From Fasciola hepatica (Eukaryota; Platyhelminthes; Trematoda; Plagiorchiida; Fasciolidae), in contig CANUEZ040000193.1 of NCBI GenBank assembly GCA_948099385.1, positions 7,142,501-7,206,500 of the forward strand: 64,000 nt of DNA, read 5' to 3'. The first letter of the stretch is position 1. The number at the start of each line of letters is the position of its first letter. Positions 35,846-46,400 of the stretch are shown one piece after another. Under the pieces are notes generated by a model. It made no database searches and was not told the origin of the DNA. It saw only the letters and a list, made by a program, of their open reading frames with translations. Both the position numbers and the translations under genes were made by a program.

Positions 35846-36647
35846 TCAAATTCCGGTATGACCTCAAAAGATGACGGATGGCAAGTTCACACCAATGATG
35901 ACATCTACGAAATCAAATGCAATCAGACCATGAATTGGGCCACGTATAACTAAACAGAAACAGTATGTAAAACCATACAATTAGCGTAAATTCATGTGCA
36001 ACATTACAAACATCAGATTATTCAGATATATTGAGGCCTTTGCCATTCCTGAGCATAAACCGAAACTGTGCAAACTGTGCGTGAATGTCCTATCAGTTTA
36101 GTCCCACGTTGTCGACACAATTTATCCCCTCCTCATTATTGTTGGTTCCTATCCCTTATTACTGACCTCAGTCTTATCTCGGTATCAACAGTTCCTTCAC
36201 TGATGATAAATAACCACACTGACCGCAGTATACTCGTTTACAGATGCACGGCAATTGTAAAGGATGCATTGTAAAAGCCTGTTTTCGACTCCTTTATACA
36301 ACATTTTGGTGGACAGTCATTGCTTTCTATTATGGTGAAAGTTTGCCGGCAAATTTATGACACTTATTTTGTTGTTTGAGATTCATGTTCTCACATGTTT
36401 GTGGATAAGCGCCATATACGAAATAGTAAATTTATTGAAGTTGTCATGCTCACGCAGAGGAAATAAACCGAATAGACTTTGCATGTAATGGTCATCAAGT
36501 GGTAAGAGCATGTGGCCTAACAAGTTTGTTTAGAGTCCAACATTCCATTCGGAGCATGGATTCATTCAAAACTCTAAATTTTCATCTGAATTCCGATAAT
36601 TCCTTGATTTTGTTTCAACAGTAGGAGATGCGAACCAGGATTTTGCG
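35846..36647. other. Unassigned region
   Basis: Only 36068-36274 (68 aa) is open; no motif. Confidence 0.5.
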
Positions 36648-36790
36648 ATGAATTGCAACAAACCAAGATGCAAAGAACTAGAATCTTTCAGAGGATACCT
36701 GGGCTTTCAACATTTTGTTCGTAATAGCAGACGTTTCGCAACTGAAGCATCTATCAGCATCAGTGCAACCAGTGGATTTCCAAGTCATAC
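36648..36790 (+). pseudogene. Possible Ty3/gypsy RT-RNase H tether fragment
   Basis: The frame reads CKELESFRGYLGFQHFVRNS then RRFATEA, close to the tether pattern ..KEL.SFLGL..FYRRFI.NF..IA.. The following sequence is hydrophobic and unrelated. It is separate from the fuller element starting at 37331 and has no other recognisable domain. Confidence 0.4.
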
Positions 36791-37084
36791 AGTATCCCAC
36801 CACCTGCTGCGTTTTGCTCTTATATTCACTTTTTTTATTTTTACGCTGCTAGCTCCTACAAGAGGATGAGCCAAGACGGCTTGTGCATGTCCTCAGCAGT
36901 ACGTACGCGGTGTGTGTGTGTAGATGAACTGTTTATCAGGGATGTCGGGAATTATCTCCGAAGTGACGTCCCTAGCGTTATTAATCTATCAATATGTTCA
37001 ACTTGCTCTTATGAAGGATTCCTTCATATTATCCATTGTGAACCGAACAGATGACCAACAGTACTGCTTCATAAAATGACTCCT
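36791..37084. other. Unassigned region
   Basis: Nothing recognised; the frame 36866-37054 (62 aa) has several Cys but no spacing typical of a known zinc site. Confidence 0.45.
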
Positions 37085-37265
37085 CATTTAGTATACACAC
37101 TCAACTCACTAATAAAAACACAGCATCGTTGTTCCATACATGTTGGGAGTAATTAGTAGTGCACACCTGCCGAGTTCACTCTAGGAGTGGAAACAGAACC
37201 TGAGCAATCCGGGCTAACTCTCTCAACGATTTGATTCGCAACAACAACTTATAAAAAACAACCAT
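37085..37265 (+). mobile_element. Degenerate SINE-like fragment
   Basis: Shares order and pieces with 16120-16290: actcaactcac, the gttccatacatgttggga box and cgggctaactctctcaacga (against cgggctggctctcaacgg). The tRNA-like part is mostly lost. Confidence 0.45.
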
Positions 37266-37330
37266 ATCCCATGCCTCTACGAAGATTCGTAAAGTAAGAC
37301 TGCTATTATACATGTTTTGAAACCTTTTAA

Positions 37331-37531
37331 GTGATGCCGAACATGAAAATGGTCAAGTGTCTCAGCGAAGCTATAAAAACAGTAACAGAAAATTGCATCT
37401 CATGCACTGAACTCCACCTTTGTTCCACCTACAGCTTCCGTCATGCAGGATACTGTTCTCGTGGTAAGAAGGGTTGTATTTGCAAGGCTAGCCGCCAGTC
37501 TAAATGCGCTGTCAGGAATCCCACCTCATAG
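37331..37531 (+). pseudogene. Ty3-1 gag zinc-knuckle region
   Basis: Frame of 66 codons with CTELHLCSTYSFRHAGYCSR and GKKGCICKASRQSK. The second part resembles a CX2CX4HX4C nucleic-acid-binding knuckle (..C..CGKKGHI...C) that has lost one Cys and its His. Gag would have packaged element RNA. Confidence 0.55.
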
Positions 37532-37624
37532 TATCCGGCAAGTGATGCTAATCCGGTATACACACTGGAGATTCCGAGTGAATCAAACCAATTCGTGTAC
37601 AGATAAGTCCAGTTATACTGTGGC

Positions 37625-37909
37625 TTGAGACTTCGATTCATGTTCGATATCAGGAGCTGCTGGTCCATCACTCGGAAAACCGTATTCGACCTCATTCAGT
37701 CCAGCGTTCCCATATATTACACTGATGTGCTCATTCACGTTGTGACTCGTCGTCGACTTCCACTGTTGCGCGAGACTACACTGGTGGTTCGTTTGGAAAG
37801 TGACTATATCTCGATACGCTTCCTGAAATCGCACAATGCTCAAATAACGAAAGCGCCATGGCACTTGAGCCCGCGAAGTTGTGAGTGGGTGTTGACGCGG
37901 AGCTCCTGA
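37625..37909 (+). pseudogene. Ty3-1 protease region
   Basis: The frame is open for 94 codons. FDIRSCWSITRK stands where LVDTGAS.S.I should be, so the catalytic DTG is gone. FDLIQSSVP and the later LPLLRETTLVV resemble the flap and core of retroviral-type aspartic proteases. Placement between knuckle and RT is the main support. Confidence 0.45.
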
Positions 37910-37920
37910 AACACTGAGTT

Positions 37921-38220
37921 TTGCCGTATGGTCAGATCGAAGGTGTTCTGAGGGTGCTTTCCCAAATGGAACATGACGGTGTCATTGTGTGTGTGTCTCC
38001 ATCCACGTGGGTGACTGCGACTGTGTTGGCGATGATAAGTGATGGACAGACACTTCCAATTTGCAGTTATCACCGACTGTTCTTCAACCCCCGTTCAAAA
38101 AGACGCGCGGCAACCACGATGGATCCGCAGAATTGCCAGAAATGCATGCTCGGCAGAAAGTGTTTCTCAAAAATTGATATGACGGATGCATGTTCAGAAA
38201 TTCCACTGCTCTCGGAATAG
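37921..38220 (+). pseudogene. Ty3-1 reverse transcriptase, fingers and first palm
   Basis: An uninterrupted frame of 99 codons: PYGQIEGVLRVLSQMEHDGV, ..STW.TATVLA, SDGQTLPICSYHRLFFNPRS, then CFSKIDMTDACSEIPL. It follows the Ty3 pattern with the P.V...K.DG..R.C.DYR box and the first catalytic motif F(S/T)K(I/L)D(L/M)..AY..I.L, where the Asp of KID is kept and AY has become AC. It stops just after this motif. Confidence 0.85.
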
Positions 38221-38395
38221 CAACTATAACCAACCATGAACAGTTCATGGCTTTTTCTCTAATATAATTCCTTGCCGTTCCGTATGCATTTGTCATCCAG
38301 GATATTTCAGGCCGCAATCGACAAGGTGATCCGCGGTATCCATGGGATGATGACATATCAGGAGGGAAAGCTGATTTCTGGTTCCCCATAAGAAA
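38221..38395 (+). pseudogene. Ty3-1 RT, second palm motif
   Basis: Continuing in frame after the stop: TITTNHEQFMAFSLI, a stop, FLAVPYAFVIQDIFQAAIDK, VIRGIHGMMTYQEGKLIS. This aligns with ..TP.GL....LPFG...AP..FQ..MD.....L.....YLDD.L... The catalytic DD is replaced by EG, so the RT is inactive. Confidence 0.75.
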
Positions 38396-38449
38396 GAAAA
38401 CTACTGCCGATTGTGACAGCTGCTGAGGAGATTTATGGAATAAAACGTA

Positions 38450-38690
38450 TCGAAAAAGCGCAAATTTGGTTTACCCAAAACAGATTTCCTAGGCTTCGCC
38501 CCCAATTCAAACGGATATCGACCCGATCCCGATATTTCCAAACCAGTGATCGTCAACTAGTCACCAAAAAATCACGAGAAAATACAATCGATTCCTGGAT
38601 GCTCGCAGGGCTACTTCAGATTCATTCCCAAATCTTTGATGTGATCCGAACCTTTTTTTCTGGCCCATTCATCCGATGCAGAGCAGCGAA
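38450..38690 (+). pseudogene. Ty3-1 RT-RNase H tether
   Basis: In one frame KFGLPKTDFLGFAPNSNGYR, PDPDISKPVI, a stop, then SPKNHEKIQSIPGCSQGYFR and FIPKSL match the tether pattern KC.F....V.FLGH.(V/I)...G..PDP.K..A......P.....L..FLG...YYR.FIP.. A second, overlapping frame (38413-38775) is the shadow. Confidence 0.75.
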
Positions 38691-39475
38691 ACAAGCAATT
38701 CCGAAAAAAAACAGCACGTGGTCTTGTTCAGAATATCGTTTGCCGACCGATACTAACCTCGTTCGCGCCGTCTGAGTGGACCACACGGATCACCGACTCG
38801 TCCAAATTGGTGATAGGTGCACACCGGACTGAAGTTTACAATTGTCAACGACCACCAATCTAATCAGCTCTCATTTGATGCAGATAAATTCGTCTCCCAT
38901 TCCAGGGCTGCTGTGACTCAACGACGAAGCATTACCTGAGCTGCCTAAAACTACGACGTCCTGCATCGATAAGGCAAAACTGTCATGAAGACGCATTTTC
39001 TGGCACGAATACCATTTCATTACTGCGACCGCTCTCATGTTCACGTCAAAATTGAGGGGGCAGAATAAAGGATGCTACTCTTCGGTGACTTCAGCGATCA
39101 GAAATGGGTGGCGACCCGGACTGAAGCGGAATTTTCTTCACTTTTTCGTACTGTGAGTGGAATCAAGTATCCAATTTGATGGTGTCCAATGCTGAGGTGA
39201 CCAACTTGAATTCCATTTCCATTTCACAAGTCGGGTTTGGTTCAACTGTTTTTAGGCCATTTGGATGTGAATAAAATGAAGCCACTGGCTTGACAGATTT
39301 TTCGGTAGCCGGAATTGGATGCAGACATTTGCACTTTGGCAATGAACCCGTGGTCCGACAGCAAGGGGTTCACTGACTCATTGTTCAGATGTCCAGAATT
39401 GTTCCTGATTAGTTTGCCAAACAACTCGTCAGTAATGCAGAATTAACGGAAGCACCTCAGCCGAGAAGCAACTCG
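38691..39475 (+). other. Ty3-1 RNase H and integrase N-terminal interval, unreadable
   Basis: By position this should hold RNase H and the HHCC zinc site of integrase. Many frame changes leave no safe motif; MTSLFC- and H..C-type traces are too weak to call. Confidence 0.4.
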
Positions 39476-39754
39476 TTGGGTACTGGTCACCGAAAATGGA
39501 TCGTAGTTCTGCGAGGCGGAGCTGAAAATTTGTTCGAGAAAATCGGATGTTGCCATTTGTGTACAGCGCCACGCCACCCGTGCTCTAATGGTGCATCAGA
39601 AACCTTGGTGCGCTTCGTGAAAAGTGCCCTATCATCAGGGATTGCGAGAACGTTGCCCGACTTGGAGGTGTTCCTGGACAGTTTCCTGTTGCAATACCGA
39701 GACGCAGTGCACACGACCACCAGGGAGATTTCAGCCGTTCTGTTCATGTCCTGA
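39476..39754 (+). pseudogene. Ty3-1 integrase core, C-terminal half
   Basis: 92-codon frame reading HLCTAPRHPCSNGASETLVR, FVKSALSSG and later FLDSFLLQYRDAVHTTT. H..TAP.HP.SNG.(S/A)E...R..K is the box with the catalytic Glu of the DDE integrase, here kept (SE). The LLQYR...H.TT segment is typical of the following helix in Ty3/gypsy integrases. The upstream Asp of D.G.QF is not clear. Confidence 0.85.
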
Positions 39755-39814
39755 GAACTACGGTCATCGTTGACATGTCTTGATTCCGGCAACCTCGCAT
39801 TATATCAGTAGCAA

Positions 39815-40111
39815 CGAATTAACTTGAGGGGTCAGTTGCAGATAACTTGCTCAATCGATGGTCGAGATTACGTAGGTGGATGATGAATCGGTGCACCGGC
39901 GCCACATCAGTCAAATCCATTTCAAATGGCGACCGCCAACGTGGCCGATCACACTGCTGAGACGACCGAAGATCCAGATGGTGACCGTGTTGATGACAGG
40001 GATCCATTTATTCTTCTAACCAAAACGACGGCTATAGCCGCCGAGCCAAAGCCACCAGCCCCAGTTCGGATATCAGTGCGACTGAGGATCCCAATAACAA
40101 GGAGAACCTGA
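39815..40111 (+). pseudogene. Ty3-1 integrase C-terminal tail
   Basis: Frames across 39815-40111 show D.. RRW..-like and a final VRISVRLRIPITRRT before a stop, fitting the basic R.S.R.R.P..R end of many Ty3/gypsy polyproteins. An Asp/Thr-rich spacer (ETTEDPDGDRVDDRDP) precedes it. Confidence 0.5.
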
Positions 40112-41239
40112 TAAAGGACAGATGGGATTATTCAGTGAGCATCAAACGTGATATGACCAAGTATATTTCCATAGCTACGCTCGCGTTTAGGATCCTCAAC
40201 CAATTAGGATTGCCGTGGATGAGTACGGGTGAGCCCGCTGTGATTGATCAAATTCTAACCTGCCAATAATTTCTTTTGCTCCATCATTTATACAAATCTG
40301 TTCTGGAATAAAGTTATCGTGCTATTTCGCAGCCGGGGCATTCTTGCCATTTTGGATTATGTGGTTTCGAGTGGGAGCGATTTTAACACATTCCACCAGC
40401 TTGTGTACAGGGAATATCACAAGAAAATTTAGCTTTCTTTCTTGTTCGACGTCAGAATAATCGTTTATCTTGGAAATCATAATAGAGGTTTGGTGAAAAT
40501 CAATGTGTTGTTGAGTTCTACATGATGCAGAACTATGTGAATCAAGCGGCTTTGGTTCAGCATAAAAAGCCAAAGAGCTAAACGGGATGGACTACTTAAG
40601 CCAAAGATGAAATCATGACTGGCAGGTCAATGGGAAACATCGAGTTCTAACCACTGTGCCCGAGGAGAAGACACTCCAGTGAATGAAAAAGGGAGAAACA
40701 ATTCACCGATTTGAAAAGCTTCACTTGATGGACGTAGAAGTAGCGTACCCCGGTTTTATATCTACGACGAGAGATCATCGCACATCATTGAACTGCTATC
40801 ACCAAACTAATCTTGGAATCCTTCGACCCAAAAGATGTTATCCCTTCCACGTTTCGCTTTCTCTATTGGATGCATGGTGATTATGACTGAATCCAAAGAG
40901 TGGATCGGTAACAAAGCACCATCGAAGACAAGGCCGAATACTTGCACAATCAGACCTCACGCAACAGACCAGAAGAAGTTCCTCCACGGAATTCTTCGGC
41001 TATTTTCCTGTGTTTTGTAGCGCCCCACCATCTTCTGGTTCAGAGTTCCCAATTAAAAGTCCGTTCTGTCTTATGGGTAGTCGCCAAGATTGATATACCC
41101 GAAAATCTCCTTCGTCAATTTCGGGAAGCAAAGTTCTTATTTATCTGGCCTTTACCTGTCTCATCCCAATTCTGAATAGATATGATTGGCCGAAATGAGT
41201 CGTAACCGTGAACTTCTAACTGTTGGTACCGGTAACAAA
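40112..41239. other. Unassigned region between Ty3-1 and RTE LINE
   Basis: Short frames 40322-40573 minus, 40683-40880 plus and 40942-41175 plus. Part may be Ty3-1 3' sequence or LINE 5' UTR, but no motif decides. Confidence 0.45.
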
Positions 41240-41990
41240 TAAGATGCAAGAAAAAACAGAACCGATGTTCGCTGTGTCGTCGAAACACGCATCAAATACC
41301 TTACTTCAGTGTTAACACTTCGCTCACCAGCTATGAACTGGGCTTCCCGTTTCACTCTTCGCACTCCGGATCATTCGGTGTCTAGTGCTTGTGGTAAGGC
41401 TGGCGTTGATATCGTTCGCGGCATTAAGACTGAGCGTGCACTGCTCCACTGGATTCCAATGACCAGTCTTCTATGTGCTAAACGAGTGAACGGTTCTATA
41501 CATGAAAACAGCACGAGACTGAAGAGTTCATGCCTGTTTGTCGTTTATGTGCATGCCCAAATGACCGCAACTCGTCTGAGGCTAAAGATGAATACTACCA
41601 TGATTTGTATCCATTGTTCTTTAGCATGCGTTCAACGGACATCATGGATGTTGTTTGTGAATTCTGTGTTCAAGTGGGAAGCCTAGAAGAGACGAAGAGG
41701 AATAAAGGAAACCGTTTCGACATTTCAACCGATGGAACCGATAACGGTAACCGACTCATTCAACTATGGCCAGACCATGGACTATTCCTAGTGAATACAA
41801 ATTTCTGGCACAATAAGCTCCACCGAGTAACCTGGCACGCTGCTGCGTCTCCACATCTTTGCACTGAGATCGACCATATTGCTCCTAGTTTCGCCTGGCA
41901 CGGATCAACTCTAAACTGTTGATCATTTTGGTCCCCATCTGTTGCCAATAATCACATAGTTGTCTGTGTGAATTCGAATCTACCTCTCGA
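41240..41990 (+). pseudogene. RTE-type LINE, apurinic-type endonuclease domain
   Basis: The first frame (from 41270) reads TRIKY.., TLRSPAMNWASRFTLR and AGVDI..GIKTERALLHWIP. After a -1 type shift near 41530 the second reads EAKDEYYHDLYPLF, RSTDIMDVV, VGSLEETKR, then TDNGNRL.QL and LVNTNFWHNKLHRVTW, IDHI. This is the RTE (BovB/SR2-like) APE endonuclease: the GDFNAQ box has become CEFCVQ, the N..F.H...HRVTW box is good, and the terminal SDH is replaced (ANN). It would have nicked target DNA for reverse transcription. Confidence 0.85.
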
Positions 41991-42530
41991 CGGTTGCCGC
42001 AAATACATCAAAGATGAAAATCCTCGTCGGCCACTACTTGACGATGTTAAAGGATCTGCCTCAAACCAGAAATATTGTGAAAATCAAGACTATCAATTCC
42101 TGTTTTGTTTCCCTGTACTCTCTCAGTTATAGTACATAATGGTACCCTAAATGATACTGCCCAGATGAAAATTTGAGCTGCGTTCAATGCTACTGTGATG
42201 TTCCTGCTCATCATTTGTTTTGTGCAGTGTTCAGTCTGTTCAATCCATTTGATTCCACATGTGACGTCACTTAAAAGATTCAAACAATGATTGCATCTGA
42301 AATGAAACTCATATGTAAGTTCTCAATCCCAACCGGCTGTCGACTGCATTGAATGTTACTTTAGTTCGTATTTGGCCCGAAACCATTTGGGCGATGCGAA
42401 GAAAACAATGTTTTTCTTTCATTCCATTTGCAGAAATGCATACAATCTCAAGAGAACATCGTCTTTCCAGGATCCTACCATCGGTCTGCTACACGACAAG
42501 TTAAGAATTATCATTTTGTAGCATTTCATC
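41991..42530. other. Unassigned spacer, possible LINE linker
   Basis: By position this should be the RTE endonuclease-to-RT linker, but no motif is safe. The minus frame 42047-42283 is a shadow. Confidence 0.4.
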
Positions 42531-42919
42531 TTAGTCATTTTCACTGCTGCTGGGAGAGCCATATAGAACAGCCTCACTTGACTTGAAAACCGATCCGTTC
42601 GTGACTTCATTCTTCAGCTGGAGACACAGGCAGCGGAGTGCGACTAAGGTTCGACATGGGAACATCAACTGTGCAATCGCTTGATTGTAGGAATCAACCT
42701 TCCAGTTGGGAACAGAGGCTGTTGCTTGCAACTGATCAGACCCTTCATCACGTTAGCCGAATTCGTGAAAAGTATCGGGAAATAAATGCTGTTTCGGAGT
42801 CCACACTGTTCAATTCTTCCAAGAATCAAGCAGTTTGGCACACCCAAATTTGCCTCATTTTATCAGGCCGATACGTTGTCGTGGCAATCAGCTCCACTTG
42901 AGCGATCGATTCGTTCGAA

Positions 42920-43196
42920 ACCTGGCCATAAAAGTTCCGATTTTGGCAAGTGTATTTCATATGGTCAGTGACGTCGTTGTTTCACATGTCCCCGTCGACA
43001 AGCTATGTGTTTTGTCTGTGGTAAGTTTGGTCACATTGATAGTGCTTGTAGCAGCAGCTCACCATATCGACAGACGATCCCCTCAGCATCATCTGTCACT
43101 TCTCTTCTTCCTACCAGATTGTCGACAATAGCATTAGCCCACTTTTCAGAGAACGTTCCACATATTAACCACGAATGGCATAATTCACAGGAATAA
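42920..43196 (+). pseudogene. Ty3-2 gag with intact zinc knuckle
   Basis: The frame from 43005 starts MCFVCGKFGHIDSAC, a perfect CX2CX4HX4C knuckle. Just upstream, in broken frame, KCISYGQ.. and C.TCPRRQA give remains of a first knuckle. A Ser-rich linker (SSSSPYRQTIPSASS) follows. Nucleocapsid-type nucleic-acid binding is the known role. Confidence 0.8.
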
Positions 43197-43458
43197 CAAC
43201 ACATTTTTTGTTGACACCGGGAGTTTAGAATCCATCATTTCACCTAAAGCTATAAATTGCGTTTATCCCATTGATAAGAATAATCCTACCAGTGTGACTA
43301 TTCCAGGGATTACTGGATACAAGCTCCCATATTTCGGTTCTTGTATGGTTCTAATTCACCTACGTGACTCTGATCCTATTGAATGTAAGTTTTTGGTTTC
43401 TGATTCTGGACTTCCACTTTTTGGTTTTAAAGTTGCTCGTGAATTGGCACTCTCCTAA
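43129..43458 (+). CDS. Ty3-2 aspartic protease, open reading frame
   Basis: Frame +1 to the gag frame and without a stop from about 43129 to the TAA at 43456. It reads THILTT-like lead, NGIIHRNNNTFFVDTGSLES (catalytic DTGS at 43213-43224), TIPGITGY (flap region) and ends SGLPLFGFKVARELAL, which fits the LG.D.L....L box with LG changed to FG. About 85-105 residues is the expected protease size. It has no ATG of its own and would depend on frameshifting from gag; the element as a whole is dead. Confidence 0.8.
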
Positions 43459-43520
43459 TCTCTTCACCCGATTCATTGAATATACAACAGCTTCTTTTAA
43501 AATGTCCTCAGGTTTCTGGT

Positions 43521-43690
43521 GGAATGCACATTCCTGGATCAAAGTTAGAGATATCTGGCCATCCCGTTTTTCCAAAGCGCAGAATAATTGCTTTTGGTTT
43601 GAGAGAACCTCTCCGTCAAGCAATGCAGTCTGTGTGAGCGAGGAATGTGGAGTCGTCTGACTGGGCCACACCAATTCCGTTAGAGGATCA
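43521..43690 (+). pseudogene. Ty3-2 RT N-terminal part
   Basis: Reads GMHIPGSKLEISGHPVFPKR, RIIAFGLREPLRQAMQSV and a stop, then after a shift VESSDWATPIPLEDHNGLPT. This matches ..F..R..P...R..V...L..L...G.(I/L)..S.WA.P.V...K..G. The palm with catalytic residues is absent. Confidence 0.75.
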
Positions 43691-43839
43691 CAACGGCCTG
43701 CCCACATCGAAAGAACAGCTAATCACTAACAGCGGCTTTTACACAAGGTACGTTCAAGAAGTTCAAAGTGACTTCTTTGAGCATTGCTCCGCGAAGCGAT
43801 GAAGCGGGTACATGGAGAATTTTGTGGATCCTTCTTGGG

Positions 43840-44110
43840 TAAGTGCTGCCCTCCTGTGATCATTGATGCTTTTCCCCGCTGATCAAAGGAATATGGAACA
43901 TCTTCACCTAATGCTGACTTCACACAGACTACGCTCAGAAAAAGAATCTACAGAGGAGGAATTCTGTTTGTGCCAGTTACTGACAGTGGCACCAATTCAG
44001 CTGCCTAACTCTCGGATAATTGGCTAAACGTTCTTGGTTGGAAAGTAAAACACACTGCTCTTCGTCACCCGTAGTCTAATTGTCTAGCAGAGAACTTTGA
44101 ATGAAATTTG
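43840..44110 (+). pseudogene. Ty3-2 integrase core
   Basis: Frames read IIDAFPR, then PVTDSGTNSAA, a stop, LSDNWLNVLGWKVKHTALRH, P, a stop and SNCLAENFE. These are the (V/I).DAFSKW, (V/S)(T/S)D(N)G(T).F and H..T...HP.SNG.AE..V boxes of a DDE integrase. The second Asp and the Glu are kept, Asn and Gln/Phe positions are changed. A basic tail with VHRVIDAQYP follows to about 44410. Confidence 0.8.
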
Positions 44111-44522
44111 TTTTGTGATTCTTCATACATTATTCAAACCTGGTCTTGCCATTGACAGTCCATTAGATATCACAACTGTCCACCGAGTTATCGACGCCCA
44201 GTATCCAGTTGAGTAGTGAACAAAGGTCCAGTGGGTTCTATTTGAGGCTGTAACGGCTGACCAAGATCCAACAACCAGCTACCCACAGAAGCAATGGATA
44301 TCTGCATCCTAGGTTGAGCCGTGAGATGCTCGCAGAATGAATCCTCTCAATTCCAGATATGATGGAAGACAGAGGTGCCTTACACGCCAATTGATTCTGA
44401 GCCTGAGAAACGGCCGTGAATAGTAGTGGATTGTGGAGGTGGAAAAAGCTGCAGCGATGAGCAGCAGCTGCAATCTTGTCCGTCTAAGCGAAAACACCTG
44501 CTCTCAAATTTTAGGCGTTATT

Positions 44523-45880
44523 GAACTGTTCTAAGAGACAAACGGCTCACTGATTCGAAATCAGGAACATCGTCTAGTCCGTTGGGAGAAGCATTTTAGG
44601 AAGCTGATCAAGTGGCTTTTATCCGCAACAGGCTTGTTAAGAAGCGTCATAGCTCCAACTGTGGTTGTAGATGGCGGTCCTCTATCAGAAACGGGGGTTC
44701 TTCGTGAGCTAAGCCACTTAGATGACATGAGACTGCTTGACCCGATGAGTTGCTTCCGTCCAATTTCAAGGATGATGGCTCATAATTGTGATTGGGTTGG
44801 CAAAACTCCTCGATTTGGTAGGTCACAGGGAACAAGTTCCAAAGTGTTGGAAATAATATGTGATTGTGCCAATTTACAAGAAGGATGGTGATTCCTCCTG
44901 TCAAAACCACCCGGGAATAAGTTTGGTCAGCATCACATCTCAAATGCTAGCTTTTATCATTTCCCACCACTCATCGACCAATTGCGAACTGTGTTCTAGA
45001 GAGCATCAGGATGGGTTTGAACTTGATCTCGGTTGTGTTGATCATATCTTTACTCTTCGACACATTTTGGAACACAAGCACACTTTTATCTGGCAAACTG
45101 CCCTCCTTTTTCCTAATCCTTCAGCGATCTCAGATTCAGCTGACCACATAGATCATTGCCTCATGTTGGAGGTTGTATCAGAGAAATTCCATTCCACCAT
45201 AAAGCCCCTTTATATTAACAGTCTTGGCCGAGTTAAGGCTTACGGTTCACCTTCACCCGAGTTCACCACGGGAAGTGGTGTGCATCGAGGTGACCCCTTT
45301 CTACCTTTCTCTTTACCTTCGTGATTGATATGGCCCCGGATGCAGCAATTTCGTCAGATGATGATATTAATATCAAAAGTTTCCTCAGTTGAACGGTCTT
45401 AGAACTTGAATATGTGTGTGACGTCGTTCTCCTTTATGAAGATCCAGGTATGTTGCAATTTTTTATGAGGGGCTTGAATAACTGTGTACCATTGGTCGAT
45501 ATGCGCTTTGTAAGATGCTGTTATAAGATTGGGTTGGTACAAATGTAAACCTTTCACTATCTGGAGAACCATAGAATTGGTTGATAAATTGTTTTCTGGG
45601 CAGCTGGATTCTACTGAGAGAACAGATATCGGTTCAGGTGTTATTCTGTATGCAGAAATTTCGCTTGACATTTGCCAATCTGAGTGATTTGTGGATTTGA
45701 TACGAAATCTGGTCATCAATCAAGGGTTGGATGTACGCTGCAGCAGTCAAGCCCGAACTTCTTTGTGGTTCAGAGACATGGCTACTACGGGTGGAGAATA
45801 TGAGAAGATTATCGGCATTGGAACACCGATGTGCACATGTCAACTAACAGGAATCCTCGGCACGCCATACATATTATCCT
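44523..45880 (+). pseudogene. RTE-type LINE reverse transcriptase
   Basis: From 44555 one frame reads ETNGSLIRNQEHRLVRWEKH and later GPLSETGVLRELSHLDDMRL. After a shift, IVPIYKKDGDSSCQNHPGIS, LVSITSQMLA, GCVDHIFTLRHILEHKHTF and FTTGSGVHRGDPFLPF (44860-45324) are RT domains 1-4; GVRQGCPLSPF has become GVHRGDPFLPF. Then LEYVCDVVLLYEDP at 45407 is the YADD box as VCDV. Last, GLDVRCSSQ..TSLWFRD and the RHWNTD trace near 45820 fit the V.LYG.ETW and HRCLR region. Endonuclease and RT are of the same family type. Confidence 0.85.
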
Positions 45881-46169
45881 CGTTGTCTGGTTTTCGATTG
45901 CTTCAATTTTCTCAGTGGTGTTTTGATAGCTCATAGCCATCCTGAAGCCCTTGATTCCCAGCTTCTACAAAAACCGTATCGTTTCCTCAGCCTTCGTGAA
46001 CCCATACAGTGGTATTGTCACCGGTGTGATTTTCAGCATCAGTGACGCCAACCGTGACTTTCGCTTGAAACTCGATGAAAGGTTCCATTATTCACGGCCA
46101 TCGACGCATTACCTTGTTCAAACTGATAATCAATTCAATTGGTTCATTCACGAACCAGAAGGCACACCG
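45881..46169. other. Unassigned tail after RTE RT
   Basis: The frame 45951-46175 (74 aa) is open but not like the expected RTE C-terminal domain. Nothing recognised. Confidence 0.4.
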
Positions 46170-46400
46170 CAGTAGACGCCCGACTAGCGGCCCAGAAATG
46201 TGTCTTCTATCGAGTCCTGACGCAAACTATGCACGGAATTCCCTCAAACGAATGAATAGAAAAGACCGATGTAGGCGAGTTTCGAAAATGTTCCAACGGT
46301 GAGGTGCACGGTTACTTCAGGAAAGTCAATTCACTAAAACGTAAGCAACCGAGGAAAAAACAGTGAAGTCCCAATCAGGCGTCAGAGATCAGTGAGAAAA
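46170..46400 (+). repeat. Family S, copy 2
   Basis: Diverged relative of 12900-13135, best around aaaacgtaagcaaccgagg and the gagaaaataaatcaatt end. The similarity is visible by eye but weak. Confidence 0.45.

Larger units (their letters stand above)
37331..40111 (+). mobile_element. Degenerate Ty3/gypsy element 1
   Basis: Remnants occur in canonical Ty3/gypsy order: gag zinc knuckle, protease, RT fingers, RT palm, RT-RNase H tether, a decayed RNase H region, integrase core with the S.G.SE box, and a basic C-terminal tail. Frameshifts and stops separate nearly every domain. LTRs were not identified; the sequence before 37331 is SINE-like and after 40111 unassigned. Integrase follows RT, as in Ty3 and unlike Copia. 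Confidence 0.85.
42531..44420 (+). mobile_element. Degenerate Ty3/gypsy element 2
   Basis: Gag knuckles, an open protease, the N-terminal part of RT, then directly integrase: the RT palm, RNase H and integrase N-terminus are missing, so there is an internal deletion near 43690-43800. It lies between the endonuclease and RT halves of an RTE LINE on the same strand. Sequence differs clearly from Ty3-1, so it belongs to another family. LTRs not found. Confidence 0.8.
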
